A DNA stretch of 64,000 nt from Acanthosepion esculentum (taxonomy: Eukaryota > Mollusca > Cephalopoda > Sepiida > Sepiidae): contig OZ038485.1 of the NCBI GenBank assembly GCA_964036315.1, positions 72,908,824 through 72,972,823 on the forward strand, written 5' to 3'. Below the pieces are notes generated by a model. That model was not told the origin of the DNA. It searched no databases and saw only the letters and a program-made list of their open reading frames with translations. Positions 9,767 to 23,656 of this stretch are shown here, piece after piece. A program made the position numbers and the translations under genes. Within the stretch, counting starts at the first letter, position 1. Each line of letters starts with the position of its first letter.

Positions 9767-11502
9767 TAATTTTATTGGTTTTCTAAAGATTTCAATAAGT
9801 AAATCAATTTTACACGCAACCGTGTTTAACGTTGAAAAACAAGCCAAAACAGCTTGCTTTTGCACCTAAAATTCAATATTTTTCAAAACTTTGTAAAACT
9901 TAAAATTTGCAATATAACTTTGTGAAAACTGTTGAAACTTGTTGAAATGAATACTTTTCGATCGGTAACATATCGATTTTCAATAATTTTATTGGTTTTC
10001 TAAAGATTTCAATAAGTAAATCAATTTTACACGCAACCGTGTTTAACGTTGAAAAACAAGCCAAAACAGCTTGCTTTTACACCTAAAATTCAATATTTTT
10101 CAAAACTTTGTAAAACTTAAAATTTGCAATATAACTTTGTGAAAACTGTTGAAACTTGTTGAAATCAATAGTTTTCGATCGATAACATATCGATTTTCAA
10201 TAATTTTATTGGTTTTCGAAAGATTTCAATAAGTAAATCAATTTTACAAACAACAGTGTTTAACGTTGAAAAACAAGCCAAAACAGCTTGCTTTTACACC
10301 TAAAATTCAATATTTTTCAAAACTTTGTAAAACTTAAAATTTGCAATATAACTTTGTGAAAACTGTTGAAACTTGTTGAAATCAATACTTTTCGATCGAT
10401 AACATATCGATTTTCAATAATTTTATTGGTTTTCTAAAGATTTCAATAAGTAAATCAATTTTACACGCAACCATGTTTAACGTTGAAAAACAAGCCAAAA
10501 CAGCTTGCTTTTACACCTAAAATTCAATATTTTTCAAAACTTTGTAAAACTTAATATTTGCAATATAACTTTGTGAAAACTGTTGAAACTTGTTGAAATC
10601 AATAGTTTTCGATCGGTAACATATCGATTTTCAATAATTTTATTGGTTTTCTAAAGATTTCAATAAGTAAATCAATTTTACAAACAACAGTGTTTAACGT
10701 TGAAAAACAAGCCAAAACAGCTTGCTTTTACACCTAAAATTCAATATTTTTCAAAATTTTGTAAAACTTAAAATTTGCAATATAACTTTGTGAAAACTGT
10801 TGAAACTTGTTGAAATGAATACTTTTCGATCGGTAACATATCGATTTTCAATAATTTTATTGGTTTTCTAAAGATTTCAATAAGTAAATCAATTTTACAA
10901 ACAACCGTGTTTAAGGTTGAAAAACAAGCCAAAACAGCTTGCTTTTACACATAAAATTCAATATTTTTCAAAACTTTGTAAAACTTAAAATTTGCAATAT
11001 AACTTTGTGAAAACTGTTGAAAATTGTTGAAATCAATAGTTTTCGATCGATAACATATCGATTTTCAATAATTTTATTGGTTTTCTAAAGATTTCAATAA
11101 GTAAATCAATTTTACAAACAACCGTGTTTAAGGTTGAAAAACAAGCCAAAACAGCTTGCTTTTACACATAAAATTCAATATTTTTCAAAACTTTGTAAAA
11201 CTTAAAATTTGCAATATAACTTTGTGAAAACTGTTGAAACTTGTTGAAATGAATACTTTTCGATCGGTAACATATCGATTTTCAATAATTTTATTGGTTT
11301 TCTAAAGATTTCAATAAGTAAATCAATTTTACAAACAACCGTGTTTAAGGTTGAAAAACAAGCCAAAACTGCTTGCTTTTACACCTAAAATTCAATATTT
11401 TTCAAAACTTTGTAAAACTTAAAATTTGCAATATAACTTTGTGAAAACTGTTGAAACTTGTTGAAATGAATACTTTTCGATCGGTAACATATCGATTTTC
11501 AA
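9767..11502 (+). repeat. 10-monomer HOR, copy 2 (first 8 monomers)
   Basis: Repeats monomers 1-8 of the unit at 7597 in the same order with the same markers, then departs: the expected G75 M monomer is replaced by an L monomer with 'tttgtaaaaac' at 11503. A shortened third pass (R, M with 'aaatttt', K with 'aaaattg') follows at 11937-12587. Confidence 0.85.
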
Positions 11503-14500
11503 TAATTTTATTGGTTTTCTAAAGATTTCAATAAGTAAATCAATTTTACACGCAACCGTGTTTAACGTTGAAAAACAAGCCAAAACAGCTTGCTTTTACA
11601 CCTAAAATTCAATATTTTTCAAAACTTTGTAAAACTTAAAATTTGCAATATAACTTTGTAAAAACTGTTGAAACTTGTTGAAATGAATACTTTTCGATCG
11701 GTAACATATCGATTTTCAATAATTTTATTGGTTTTCTAAAGATTTCAATAAGTAAATCAATTTTACAAACAACCGTGTTTAAGGTTGAAAAACAAGCCAA
11801 AACAGCTTGCTTTTACACATAAAATTCAATATTTTTCAAAACTTTGTAAAACTTAAAATTTGCAATATAACTTTGTGAAAACTGTTGAAACTTGTTGAAA
11901 TCAATACTTTTCGATCGATAACATATCGATTTTCAATAATTTTATTGGTTTTCTAAAGATTTCAATAAGTAAATCAATTTTACACGCAACCATGTTTAAC
12001 GTTGAAAAACAAGCCAAAACAGCTTGCTTTTACACCTAAAATTCAATATTTTTCAAAACTTTGTAAAACTTAATATTTGCAATATAACTTTGTGAAAACT
12101 GTTGAAACTTGTTGAAATCAATAGTTTTCGATCGGTAACATATCGATTTTCAATAATTTTATTGGTTTTCTAAAGATTTCAATAAGTAAATCAATTTTAC
12201 AAACAACAGTGTTTAACGTTGAAAAACAAGCCAAAACAGCTTGCTTTTACACCTAAAATTCAATATTTTTCAAAATTTTGTAAAACTTAAAATTTGCAAT
12301 ATAACTTTGTGAAAACTGTTGAAACTTGTTGAAATGAATACTTTTCGATCGGTAACATATCGATTTTCAATAATTTTATTGGTTTTCTAAAGATTTCAAT
12401 AAGTAAATCAATTTTACAAACAACCGTGTTTAAGGTTGAAAAACAAGCCAAAACAGCTTGCTTTTACACATAAAATTCAATATTTTTCAAAACTTTGTAA
12501 AACTTAAAATTTGCAATATAACTTTGTGAAAACTGTTGAAAATTGTTGAAATCAATAGTTTTCGATCGATAACATATCGATTTTCAATAATTTTATTGGT
12601 TTTCTAAAGATTTCAATAAGTAAATCAATTTTACACGCAACCGTGTTTAACGTTGAAAAACAAGCCAAAACAGCTTGCTTTTACACCTAAAATTCAATAT
12701 TTTTCAAAACTTTGTAAAACTTAAAATTTGCAATATAACTTTGTGAAAACTGTTGAAACTTGTTGAAATCAATAGTTTTCGATCGATAACATATCGATTT
12801 TCAATAATTTTATTGGTTTTCTAAAGATTTCAATAAGTAAATCAATTTTACAAACAACAGTGTTTAACGTTGAAAAACAAGCCAAAACAGCTTGCTTTTA
12901 CACCTAAAATTCAATATTTTTCAAAACTTTGTAAAACTTAAAATTTGCAATATAACTTTGTGAAAACTGTTGAAACTTGTTGAAATGAATACTTTTCGAT
13001 CGGTAACATATCGATTTTCAATAATTTTATTGGTTTTCTAAAGATTTCAATAAGTAAATCAATTTTACAAACAACAGTGTTTAACGTTGAAAAACAAGCC
13101 AAAACAGCTTGCTTTTACACCTAAAATTCAATATTTTTCAAAACTTTTTAAAACTTAAAATTTGCAATATAACTTTGTGAAAACTGTTGAAACTTGTTGA
13201 AATGAATACTTTTCGATCGGTAACATATCGATTTTCAATAAGTTTATTGGTTTTCTAAAGATTTCAATAAGTAAATCAATTTTACAAACAACCGTGTTTA
13301 AGGTTGAAAAACAAGCCAAAACAGCTTGCTTTTACACATAAAATTCAATATTTTTCAAAACTTTGTAAAACTTAAAATTTGCAATATAACTTTGTGAAAA
13401 CTGTTGAAACTTGTTGAAATGAATACTTTTCGATCGGTAACATATCGATTTTCAATAATTTTATTGGTTTTCTAAAGATTTCAATAAGTAAATCAATTTT
13501 ACAAACAACCGTGTTTAAGGTTGAAAAACAAGCCAAAACTGCTTGCTTTTACACCTAAAATTCAATATTTTTCAAAACTTTGTAAAACTTAAAATTTGCA
13601 ATATAACTTTGTGAAAACTGTTGAAACTTGTTGAAATGAATACTTTTCGATCGGTAACATATCGATTTTCAATAATTTTATTGGTTTTCTAAAGATTTCA
13701 ATAAGTAAATCAATTTTACAAACAACAGTGTTTAACGTTGAAAAACGAGCCAAAACAGCTTGCTTTTACACCTAAAATTCAATATTTTTCAAAACTTTGT
13801 AAAACTTATAATTTGCAATATAACTTTGTGAAAACTGTTGAAACTTGTTGAAATGAACACTTTTCGATCGGTAACATATCGATTTTCAATAATTTTATTG
13901 GTTTTCTAAAGATTTCAATAAGTAAATCAATTTTACAAACAACCGTGTTTAAGGTTGAAAAACAAGCCAAAACAGCTTGCTTTTACACCTAAAATTCAAT
14001 ATTTTTCAAAACTTTGTAAAACTTAAAATTTGCAATATAACTTTGTGAAAACTGTTGAAACTTGTTGAAATCAATAGTTTTCGATCGATAACATATCGAT
14101 TTTCAATAATTTTATTGGTTTTCTAAAGATTTCAATAAGTAAATCAATTTTACACGCAACCGTGTTTAACGTTGAAAAACAAGCCAAAACTGCTTGCTTT
14201 TACACGTAAAATTCAATATTTTTCAAAACTTTGTAAAACTTAAAATTTGCAATATAACTTTGTGAAAACTGTTGAAACTTGTTGAAATGAATACTTTTCG
14301 ATCGGTAACATATCGATTTTCAATAATTTTATTGGTTTTCTAAAGATTTCAATAAGTAAATCAATTTTACAAACAACAGTGTTTAACGTTGAAAAACAAG
14401 CCAAAACAGCTTGCTTTTACACCTAAAATTCAATATTTTTCAAAACTTTGTAAAACTTAAAATTTGCAATATAACTTTGTGAAAACTGTTGAAACTTGTT

Positions 14501-17500
14501 GAAATGAATACTTTTCGATCGGTAACATATCGATTTTCAATAATTTTATTGGTTTTCTAAAGATTTCAATAAGTAAATCAATTTTACAAACAACCGTGTT
14601 TAAGGTTGAAAAACAAGCCAAAACAGCTTGCTTTTACACATAAAATTCAATATTTTTCAAAACTTTGTAAAACTTAAAATTTGCAATATAACTTTGTGAA
14701 AACTGTTGAAACTTGTTGAAATGAATACTTTTCGATCGGTAACATATCGATTTTCAATAATTTTATTGGTTTTCTAAAGATTTCAATAAGTAAATCAATT
14801 TTACAAACAACCGTGTTTAAGGTTGAAAAACAAGACAAAACTGCTTGCTTTTACACCTAAAATTCAATATTTTTCAAAACTTTGTAAAACTTAAAATTTG
14901 CAATATAACTTTGTGAAAACTGTTGAAACTTGTTGAAATGAATACTTTTCGATCGGTAACATATCGATTTTCAATAATTTTATTGGTTTTCTAAAGATTT
15001 CAATAAGTAAATCAATTTTACAAACAACAGTGTTTAACGTTGAAAAACGAGCCAAAACAGCTTGCTTTTACACCTAAAATTCAATATTTTTCAAAACTTT
15101 GTAAAACTTAAAATTTGCAATATAACTTTGTGAAAACTGTTGAAACTTGTTGAAATGAACACTTTTCGATCGGTAACATATCGATTTTCAATAATTTTAT
15201 TGGTTTTCTAAAGATTTCAATAAGTAAATCAATTTTACAAACAACCGTGTTTAAGGTTGAAAAACAAGCCAAAACAGCTTGCTTTTACACCTAAAATTCA
15301 ATATTTTTCAAAACTTTGTAAAACTTAAAATTTGCAATATAACTTTGTGAAAACTGTTGAAACTTGTTGAAATCAATAGTTTTCGATCGATAACATATCG
15401 ATTTTCAATAATTTTATTGGTTTTCTAAAGATTTCAATAAGTAAATCAATTTTACACGCAACCGTGTTTAACGTTGAAAAACAAGCCAAAACTGCTTGCT
15501 TTTACACGTAAAATTCAATATTTTTCAAAACTTTGTAAAACTTAAAATTTGCAATATAACTTTGTGAAAACTGTTGAAACTTGTTGAAATCAATAGTTTT
15601 CGATCGATAACATATCGATTTTCAATAATTTTATAGGTTTTCTAAAGATTTCAATAAGTAAATCAATTTTACAAACAACCGTGTTTAAGGTTGAAAAACA
15701 AGCCAAAACTGCTTGCTTTTACACCTAAAATTCAATATTTTTCAAAACTTTGTAAAACTTAAAATTTGCAATATAACTTTGTGAAAACTGTTGAAACTTG
15801 TTGAAATCAATAGTTTTCGATCGATAACATATCGATTTTCAATAATTTTATTGGTTTTCTAAAGATTTCAATAAGTAAATCAATTTTACACGCAACCGTG
15901 TTTAACGTTGAAAAACAAGCCAAAACAGCTTGCTTTTGCACCTAAAATTCAATATTTTTCAAAACTTTGTAAAACTTAAAATTTGCAATATAACTTTGTA
16001 AAAACTGTTGAAACTTGTTGAAATGAATACTTTTCGATCGGTAACATATCGATTTTCAATAATTTTATTGGTTTTCTAAAGATTTCAATAAGTAAATCAA
16101 TTTTACAAACAACCGTGTTTAAGGTTGAAAAACAAGCCAAAACAGCTTGCTTTTACACATAAAATTCAATATTTTTCAAAACTTTGTAAAACTTAAAATT
16201 TGCAATATAACTTTGTGAAAACTGTTGAAAATTGTTGAAATCAATAGTTTTCGATCGATAACATATCGATTTTCAATAATTTTATTGGTTTTCTAAAGAT
16301 TTCAATAAGTAAATCACTTTTACACGCAACCGTGTTTAACGTTGAAAAACAAGCCAAAACAGCTTGCTTTTACACCTAAGATTCAATATTTTTCAAAACT
16401 TTGTAAAGCTTAAAATTTGCAATATAACTTTGTGAAAACTGTTGAAACTTGTTGAAATGAATACTTTTCGATCGGTAACATATCGATTTTCAATAATTTT
16501 ATTGGTTTTCTAAAGATTTCAATAAGTAAATCAATTTTACAAACAACAGTGTTTAACGTTGAAAAACAAGCCAAAACAGCTTGCTTTTACACCTAAAATT
16601 CAATATTTTTCAAAACTTTGTAAAACTTAAAATTTGCAATATAACTTTGTGAAAACTGTTGAAACTTGTTGAAATGAATACTTTTCGATCGGTAACATAT
16701 CGATTTTCAATAATTTTATTGGTTTTCTAAAGATTTCAATAAGTAAATCAATTTTACAAACAACAGTGTTTAACGTTGAAAAACAAGCCAAAACAGCTAG
16801 CTTTTACACCTAAAATTCAATATTTTTCAAAACTTTGTAAAACTTAAAATTTGCAATATAACTTTGTGAAAACTGTTGAAACGTGTTGAAATGAATACTT
16901 TTCGATCGGTAACATATCGATTTTCAATAATTTTATTGGTTTTCTAAAGATTTCAATAAGTAAATCAATTTTACAAACAACAGTGTTTAAGGTTGAAAAA
17001 CAAGCCAAAACAGCTTGCTTTTACACATAAAATTCAATATTTTTCAAAACTTTGTAAAACTTAAAATTTGCAATATAACTTTGTGAAAACTGTTGAAACT
17101 TGTTGAAATCAATAGTTTTCGATCGATAACATATCGATTTTCAATAATTTTATTGGTTTTCGAAAGATTTCAATAAGTAAATCAATTTTACAAACAACAG
17201 TGTTTAACGTTGAAAAACAAGCCAAAACAGCTTGCTTTTACACCTAAAATTCAATATTTTTCAAAACTTTGTAAAACTTAAAATTTGCAATATAACTTTG
17301 TGAAAACTGTTGAAACTTGTTGAAATCAATACTTTTCGATCGATAACATATCGATTTTCAATAATTTTATTGGTTTTCTAAAGATTTCAATAAGTAAATC
17401 AATTTTACACGCAACCGTGTTTAAAGTTGAAAAACAAGCCAAAACAGCTTGCTTTTACACCTAAAATTCAATATTTTTCAAAACTTTGTAAAACTTAAAA

Positions 17501-18012
17501 TTTGCAATATAACTTTGTGAAAACTGTTGAAACTTGTTGAAATCAATAGTTTTCGATCGATAACATATCGATTTTCAATAATTTTATTGGTTTTCTAAAG
17601 ATTTCAATAAGTAAATCAATTTTACAAACAACAGTGTTTAACGTTGAAAAACAAGCCAAAACAGCTTGCTTTTACACCTAAAATTCAATATTTTTCAAAA
17701 CTTTGTAAAACTTAAAATTTGCAATATAACTTTGTGAAAACTGTTGAAACTTGTTGAAATGAATACTTTTCGATCGGTAACATATCGATTTTCAATAATT
17801 TTATTGGTTTTCTAAAGATTTCAATAAGTAAATCAATTTTACAAACAACAGTGTTTAACGTTGAAAAACAAGCCAAAACAGCTTGCTTTTACACCTAAAA
17901 TTCAATATTTTTCAAAACTTTGTAAAACTTAAAATTTGCAATATAACTTTGTGAAAACTGTTGAAACTTGTTGAAATGAATACTTTTCGATCGGTAACAT
18001 ATCGATTTTCAA
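11503..18012 (+). repeat. Irregular domain with a 6-monomer (1302-bp) repeat
   Basis: 30 monomers. 13239-14540 and 14541-15842 are two copies of a 6-monomer unit: K(A100), K(T85), M(G75,'gaacac'), K t2, L(T85,'acacg'), then M in the first copy or K with 'ttatagg' in the second. Private changes are frequent: 'aacttttta' near 13143, 'taagttt' near 13239, 'cttataat' near 13806, 'aagacaaaa' near 14832, 'aaatcactttt' near 16311, 'gctagc' near 16796 and 'aacgtgttg' near 16881. The L monomer at 16277 carries 'aagattc' plus 'aaagctt', seen again only on M monomers near 50.9-52.4 kb. Confidence 0.82.
11720..11936 (+). repeat. Chimeric monomer: K(A100) front, t3 rear
   Basis: The front is the K(A100) type of 11069, the tail t3 is that of the G15 M monomers at 8031 and 10201, and the next monomer is class R exactly as after those. 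The combination K(A100)+t3 is not seen elsewhere. This fits an exchange that joined different HOR positions between 100 and 183. Confidence 0.7.
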
Positions 18013-21000
18013 TAATTTTATTGGTTTTCTAAAGATTTCAATAAGTAAATCAATTTTACAAACAACCGTGTTTAAGGTTGAAAAACAAGCCAAAACAGCT
18101 TGCTTTTACACATAAAATTCAATATTTTTCAAAACTTTGTAAAACTTAAAATTTGCAATATAACTTTGTGAAAACTGTTGAAACTTGTTGAAATGAATAC
18201 TTTTCGATCGGTAACATATCGATTTTCAATAATTTTATTGGTTTTCTAAAGATTTCAATAAGTAAATCAATTTTACAAACAACCGTGTTTAAGGTTGAAA
18301 AACAAGCCAAAACTGCGTGCTTTTACACCTAAAATTCAATATTTTTCAAAACTTTGTAAAACTTAAAATTTGCAATATAACTTTGTGAAAACTGTTGAAA
18401 CTTGTTGAAATCAATAGTTTTCGATCGATAACATATCGATTTTCAATAATTTTATTGGTTTTCTAAAGATTTCAATAAGTAAATCAATTTTACAAACAAC
18501 AGTGTTTAACGTTGAAAAACAAGCCAAAACAGCTTGCTTTTTACACATAAAATTCAATATTTTTCAAAACTTTGTAAAACTTAAAATTTGCAATATAACT
18601 TTGTGAAAACTGTTGAAACTTGTTGAAATCAATAGTTTTCGATCGATAACATATCGATTTTCAATAATTTTATTGGTTTTCGAAAGATTTCAATAAGTAA
18701 ATCAATTTTACAAACAACAGTGTTTAACGTTGAAAAACAAGCCAAAACAGCTTGCTTTTACACCTAAAATTCAATATTTTTCAAAACTTTGTAAAACTTA
18801 AAATTTGCAATATAACTTTGTGAAAACTGTTGAAACTTGTTGAAATGAATACTTTTCGATCGGTAACATATCGATTTTCAATAATTTTATTGGTTTTCTA
18901 AAGATTTCAATAAGTAAATCAATTTTACACGCAACCGTGTTTAAAGTTGAAAAACAAGCCAAAACAGCTTGCTTTTACACCTAAAATTCAATATTTTTCA
19001 AAACTTTGTAAAACTTAAAATTTGCAATATAACTTTGTGAAAACTGTTGAAACTTGTTGAAATCAATAGTTTTCGATCGATAACATATCGATTTTCAATA
19101 ATTTTATTGGTTTTCTAAAGATTTCAATAAGTAAATCAATTTTACAAACAACAGTGTTTAACGTTGAAAAACAAGCCAAAACAGCTTGCTTTTACACCTA
19201 AAATTCAATATTTTTCAAAACTTTGTAAAACTTAAAATTTGCAATATAACTTTGTGAAAACTGTTGAAACTTGTTGAAATGAATACTTTTCGATCGGTAA
19301 CATATCGATTTTCAATAATTTTATTGGTTTTCTAAAGATTTCAATAAGTAAATCAATTTTACAAACAACAGTGTTTAACGTTGAAAAACAAGCCAAAACA
19401 GCTTGCTTTTACACCTAAAATTCAATATTTTTCAAAACTTTGTAAAACTTAAAATTTGCAATATAACTTTGTGAAAACTGTTGAAACTTGTTGAAATGAA
19501 TACTTTTCGATCGGTAACATATCGATTTTCAATAATTTTATTGGTTTTCTAAAGATTTCAATAAGTAAATCAATTTTACAAACAACCGTGTTTAAGGTTG
19601 AAAAACAAGCCAAAACAGCTTGCTTTTACACATAAAATTCAATATTTTTCAAAACTTTGTAAAACTTAAAATTTGCAATATAACTTTGTGAAAACTGTTG
19701 AAACTTGTTGAAATGAATACTTTTCGATCGGTAACATATCGATTTTCAATAATTTTATTGGTTTTCTAAAGATTTCAATAAGTAAATCAATTTTACAAAC
19801 AACAGTGTTTAACGTTGAAAAACAAGCCAAAACAGCTTGCTTTTACACCTAAAATTCAATATTTTTCAAAACTTTGTAAAACTTAAAATTTGCAATATAA
19901 CTTTGTGAAAACTGTTGAAACTTGTTGAAATGAATACTTTTCGATCGGTAACATATCGATTTTCAATAATTTTATTGGTTTTCTAAAGATTTCAATAAGT
20001 AAATCAATTTTACAAACAACAGTGTTTAACGTTGAAAAACAAGCCAAAACAGCTTGCTTTTACACCTAAAATTCAATATTTTTCAAAACTTTGTAAAACT
20101 TAAAATTTGCAATATAACTTTGTGAAAACTGTTGAAACTTGTTGAAATGAATACTTTTCGATCGGTAACATATCGATTTTCAATAATTTTATTGGTTTTC
20201 TAAAGATTTCAATAAGTAAATCAATTTTACAAACAACCGTGTTTAAGGTTGAAAAACAAGCCAAAACAGCTTGCTTTTACACATAAAATTCAATATTTTT
20301 CAAAACTTTGTAAAACTTAAAATTTGCAATATAACTTTGTGAAAACTGTTGAAACTTGTTGAAATGAATACTTTTCGATCGGTAACATATCGATTTTCAA
20401 TAATTTTATTGGTTTTCTAAAGATTTCAATAAGTAAATCAATTTTACAAACAACCGTGTTTAAGGTTGAAAAACAAGCCAAAACTGCTTGCTTTTACACC
20501 TAAAATTCAATATTTTTCAAAACTTTGTAAAACTTAAAATTTGCAATATAACTTTGTGAAAACTGTTGAAACTTGTTGAAATCAATACTTTTCGATCGAT
20601 AACATATCGATTTTCAATAATTTTATTGGTTTTCTAAAGATTTCAATAAGTAAATCAATTTTACACGCAACCGTGTTTAAAGTTGAAAAACAAGCCAAAA
20701 CAGCTTGCTTTTACACCTAAAATTCAATATTTTTCAAAACTTTGTAAAACTTAAAATTTGCAATATAACTTTGTGAAAACTGTTGAAACTTGTTGAAATC
20801 AATAGTTTTCGATCGATAACATATCGATTTTCAATAATTTTATTGGTTTTCTAAAGATTTCAATAAGTAAATCAATTTTACAAACAACAGTGTTTAACGT
20901 TGAAAAACAAGCCAAAACAGCTTGCTTTTACACCTAAAATTCAATATTTTTCAAAACTTTGTAAAACTTAAAATTTGCAATATAACTTTGTGAAAACTGT

Positions 21001-21268
21001 TGAAACTTGTTGAAATGAATACTTTTCGATCGGTAACATATCGATTTTCAATAATTTTATTGGTTTTCTAAAGATTTCAATAAGTAAATCAATTTTACAA
21101 ACAACAGTGTTTAACGTTGAAAAACAAGCCAAAACAGCTTGCTTTTACACCTAAAATTCAATATTTTTCAAAACTTTGTAAAACTTAAAATTTGCAATAT
21201 AACTTTGTGAAAACTGTTGAAACTTGTTGAAATGAATACTTTTCGATCGGTAACATATCGATTTTCAA
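18013..21268 (+). repeat. 15-monomer HOR, copy 1 (3256 bp)
   Basis: Order: K(A100)t1, K(T85,'gcgtgc')t2, M(218 bp, A100)t2, M(G15)t1, N t2, M t1, M t1, K(A100)t1, M t1, M t1, K(A100)t1, K(T85)t3, N t2, M t1, M t1. The rare 'actgcgtgc' at about 18312 recurs at about 21568, 3256 bp on (15x217+1). Within it the tetramer N-M-M-K appears repeatedly (17362, 18882, 20618, 22138). Confidence 0.9.
20401..20617 (+). repeat. Chimeric monomer: K(T85) front, t3 rear
   Basis: K(T85) copies in this domain normally end in t2 and are followed by the 218-bp M and the G15 M (18230, 21486, 23657). Here the tail is t3, as on the G15 M at 17145, and class N follows directly, as it does at 17362. Two monomers are thus missing. 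A recombination junction inside this copy explains it. Confidence 0.65.
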
Positions 21269-23656
21269 TAATTTTATTGGTTTTCTAAAGATTTCAATAA
21301 GTAAATCAATTTTACAAACAACCGTGTTTAAGGTTGAAAAACAAGCCAAAACAGCTTGCTTTTACACATAAAATTCAATATTTTTCAAAACTTTGTAAAA
21401 CTTAAAATTTGCAATATAACTTTGTGAAAACTGTTGAAACTTGTTGAAATGAATACTTTTCGATCGGTAACATATCGATTTTCAATAATTTTATTGGTTT
21501 TCTAAAGATTTCAATAAGTAAATCAATTTTACAAACAACCGTGTTTAAGGTTGAAAAACAAGCCAAAACTGCGTGCTTTTACACCTAAAATTCAATATTT
21601 TTCAAAACTTTGTAAAACTTAAAATTTGCAATATAACTTTGTGAAAACTGTTGAAACTTGTTGAAATCAATAGTTTTCGATCGATAACATATCGATTTTC
21701 AATAATTTTATTGGTTTTCTAAAGATTTCAATAAGTAAATCAATTTTACAAACAACAGTGTTTAACGTTGAAAAACAAGCCAAAACAGCTTGCTTTTTAC
21801 ACATAAAATTCAATATTTTTCAAAACTTTGTAAAACTTAAAATTTGCAATATAACTTTGTGAAAACTGTTGAAACTTGTTGAAATCAATAGTTTTCGATC
21901 GATAACATATCGATTTTCAATAATTTTATTGGTTTTCGAAAGATTTCAATAAGTAAATCAATTTTACAAACAACAGTGTTTAACGTTGAAAAACAAGCCA
22001 AAACAGCTTGCTTTTACACCTAAAATTCAATATTTTTCAAAACTTTGTAAAACTTAAAATTTGCAATATAACTTTGTGAAAACTGTTGAAACTTGTTGAA
22101 ATGAATACTTTTCGATCGGTAACATATCGATTTTCAATAATTTTATTGGTTTTCTAAAGATTTCAATAAGTAAATCAATTTTACACGCAACCGTGTTTAA
22201 AGTTGAAAAACAAGCCAAAACAGCTTGCTTTTACACCTAAAATTCAATATTTTTCAAAACTTTGTAAAACTTAAAATTTGCAATATAACTTTGTGAAAAC
22301 TGTTGAAACTTGTTGAAATCAATAGTTTTCGATCGATAACATATCGATTTTCAATAATTTTATTGGTTTTCTAAAGATTTCAATAAGTAAATCAATTTTA
22401 CAAACAACAGTGTTTAACGTTGAAAAACAAGCCAAAACAGCTTGCTTTTACACCTAAAATTCAATATTTTTCAAAACTTTGTAAAACTTAAAATTTGCAA
22501 TATAACTTTGTGAAAACTGTTGAAACTTGTTGAAATGAATACTTTTCGATCGGTAACATATCGATTTTCAATAATTTTATTGGTTTTCTAAAGATTTCAA
22601 TAAGTAAATCAATTTTACAAACAACAGTGTTTAACGTTGAAAAACAAGCCAAAACAGCTTGCTTTTACACCTAAAATTCAATATTTTTCAAAACTTTGTA
22701 AAACTTAAAATTTGCAATATAACTTTGTGAAAACTGTTGAAACTTGTTGAAATGAATACTTTTCGATCGGTAACATATCGATTTTCAATAATTTTATTGG
22801 TTTTCTAAAGATTTCAATAAGTAAATCAATTTTACAAACAACCGTGTTTAAGGTTGAAAAACAAGCCAAAACAGCTTGCTTTTACACATAAAATTCAATA
22901 TTTTTCAAAACTTTGTAAAACTTAAAATTTGCAATATAACTTTGTGAAAACTGTTGAAACTTGTTGAAATGAATACTTTTCGATCGGTAACATATCGATT
23001 TTCAATAATTTTATTGGTTTTCTAAAGATTTCAATAAGTAAATCAATTTTACAAACAACAGTGTTTAACGTTGAAAAACAAGCCAAAACAGCTTGCTTTT
23101 ACACCTAAAATTCAATATTTTTCAAAACTTTGTAAAACTTAAAATTTGCAATATAACTTTGTGAAAACTGTTGAAACTTGTTGAAATGAATACTTTTCGA
23201 TCGGTAACATATCGATTTTCAATAATTTTATTGGTTTTCTAAAGATTTCAATAAGTAAATCAATTTTACAAACAACAGTGTTTAACGTTGAAAAACAAGC
23301 CAAAACAGCTTGCTTTTACACCTAAAATTCAATATTTTTCAAAACTTTGTAAAACTTAAAATTTGCAATATAACTTTGTGAAAACTGTTGAAACTTGTTG
23401 AAATGAATACTTTTCGATCGGTAACATATCGATTTTCAATAATTTTATTGGTTTTCTAAAGATTTCAATAAGTAAATCAATTTTACAAACAACCGTGTTT
23501 AAGGTTGAAAAACAAGCCAAAACAGCTTGCTTTTACACATAAAATTCAATATTTTTCAAAACTTTGTAAAACTTAAAATTTGCAATATAACTTTGTGAAA
23601 ACTGTTGAAACTTGTTGAAATGAATACTTTTCGATCGGTAACATATCGATTTTCAA
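21269..23656 (+). repeat. 15-monomer HOR, copy 2 (first 11 monomers)
   Basis: Same order and markers as the first eleven monomers of the unit at 18013, including 'actgcgtgc' and the 218-bp M. It then returns to K(T85)t2, 218-bp M, G15 M (23657-24308), the start of another pass, without the chimeric copy seen at 20401. Confidence 0.88.
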
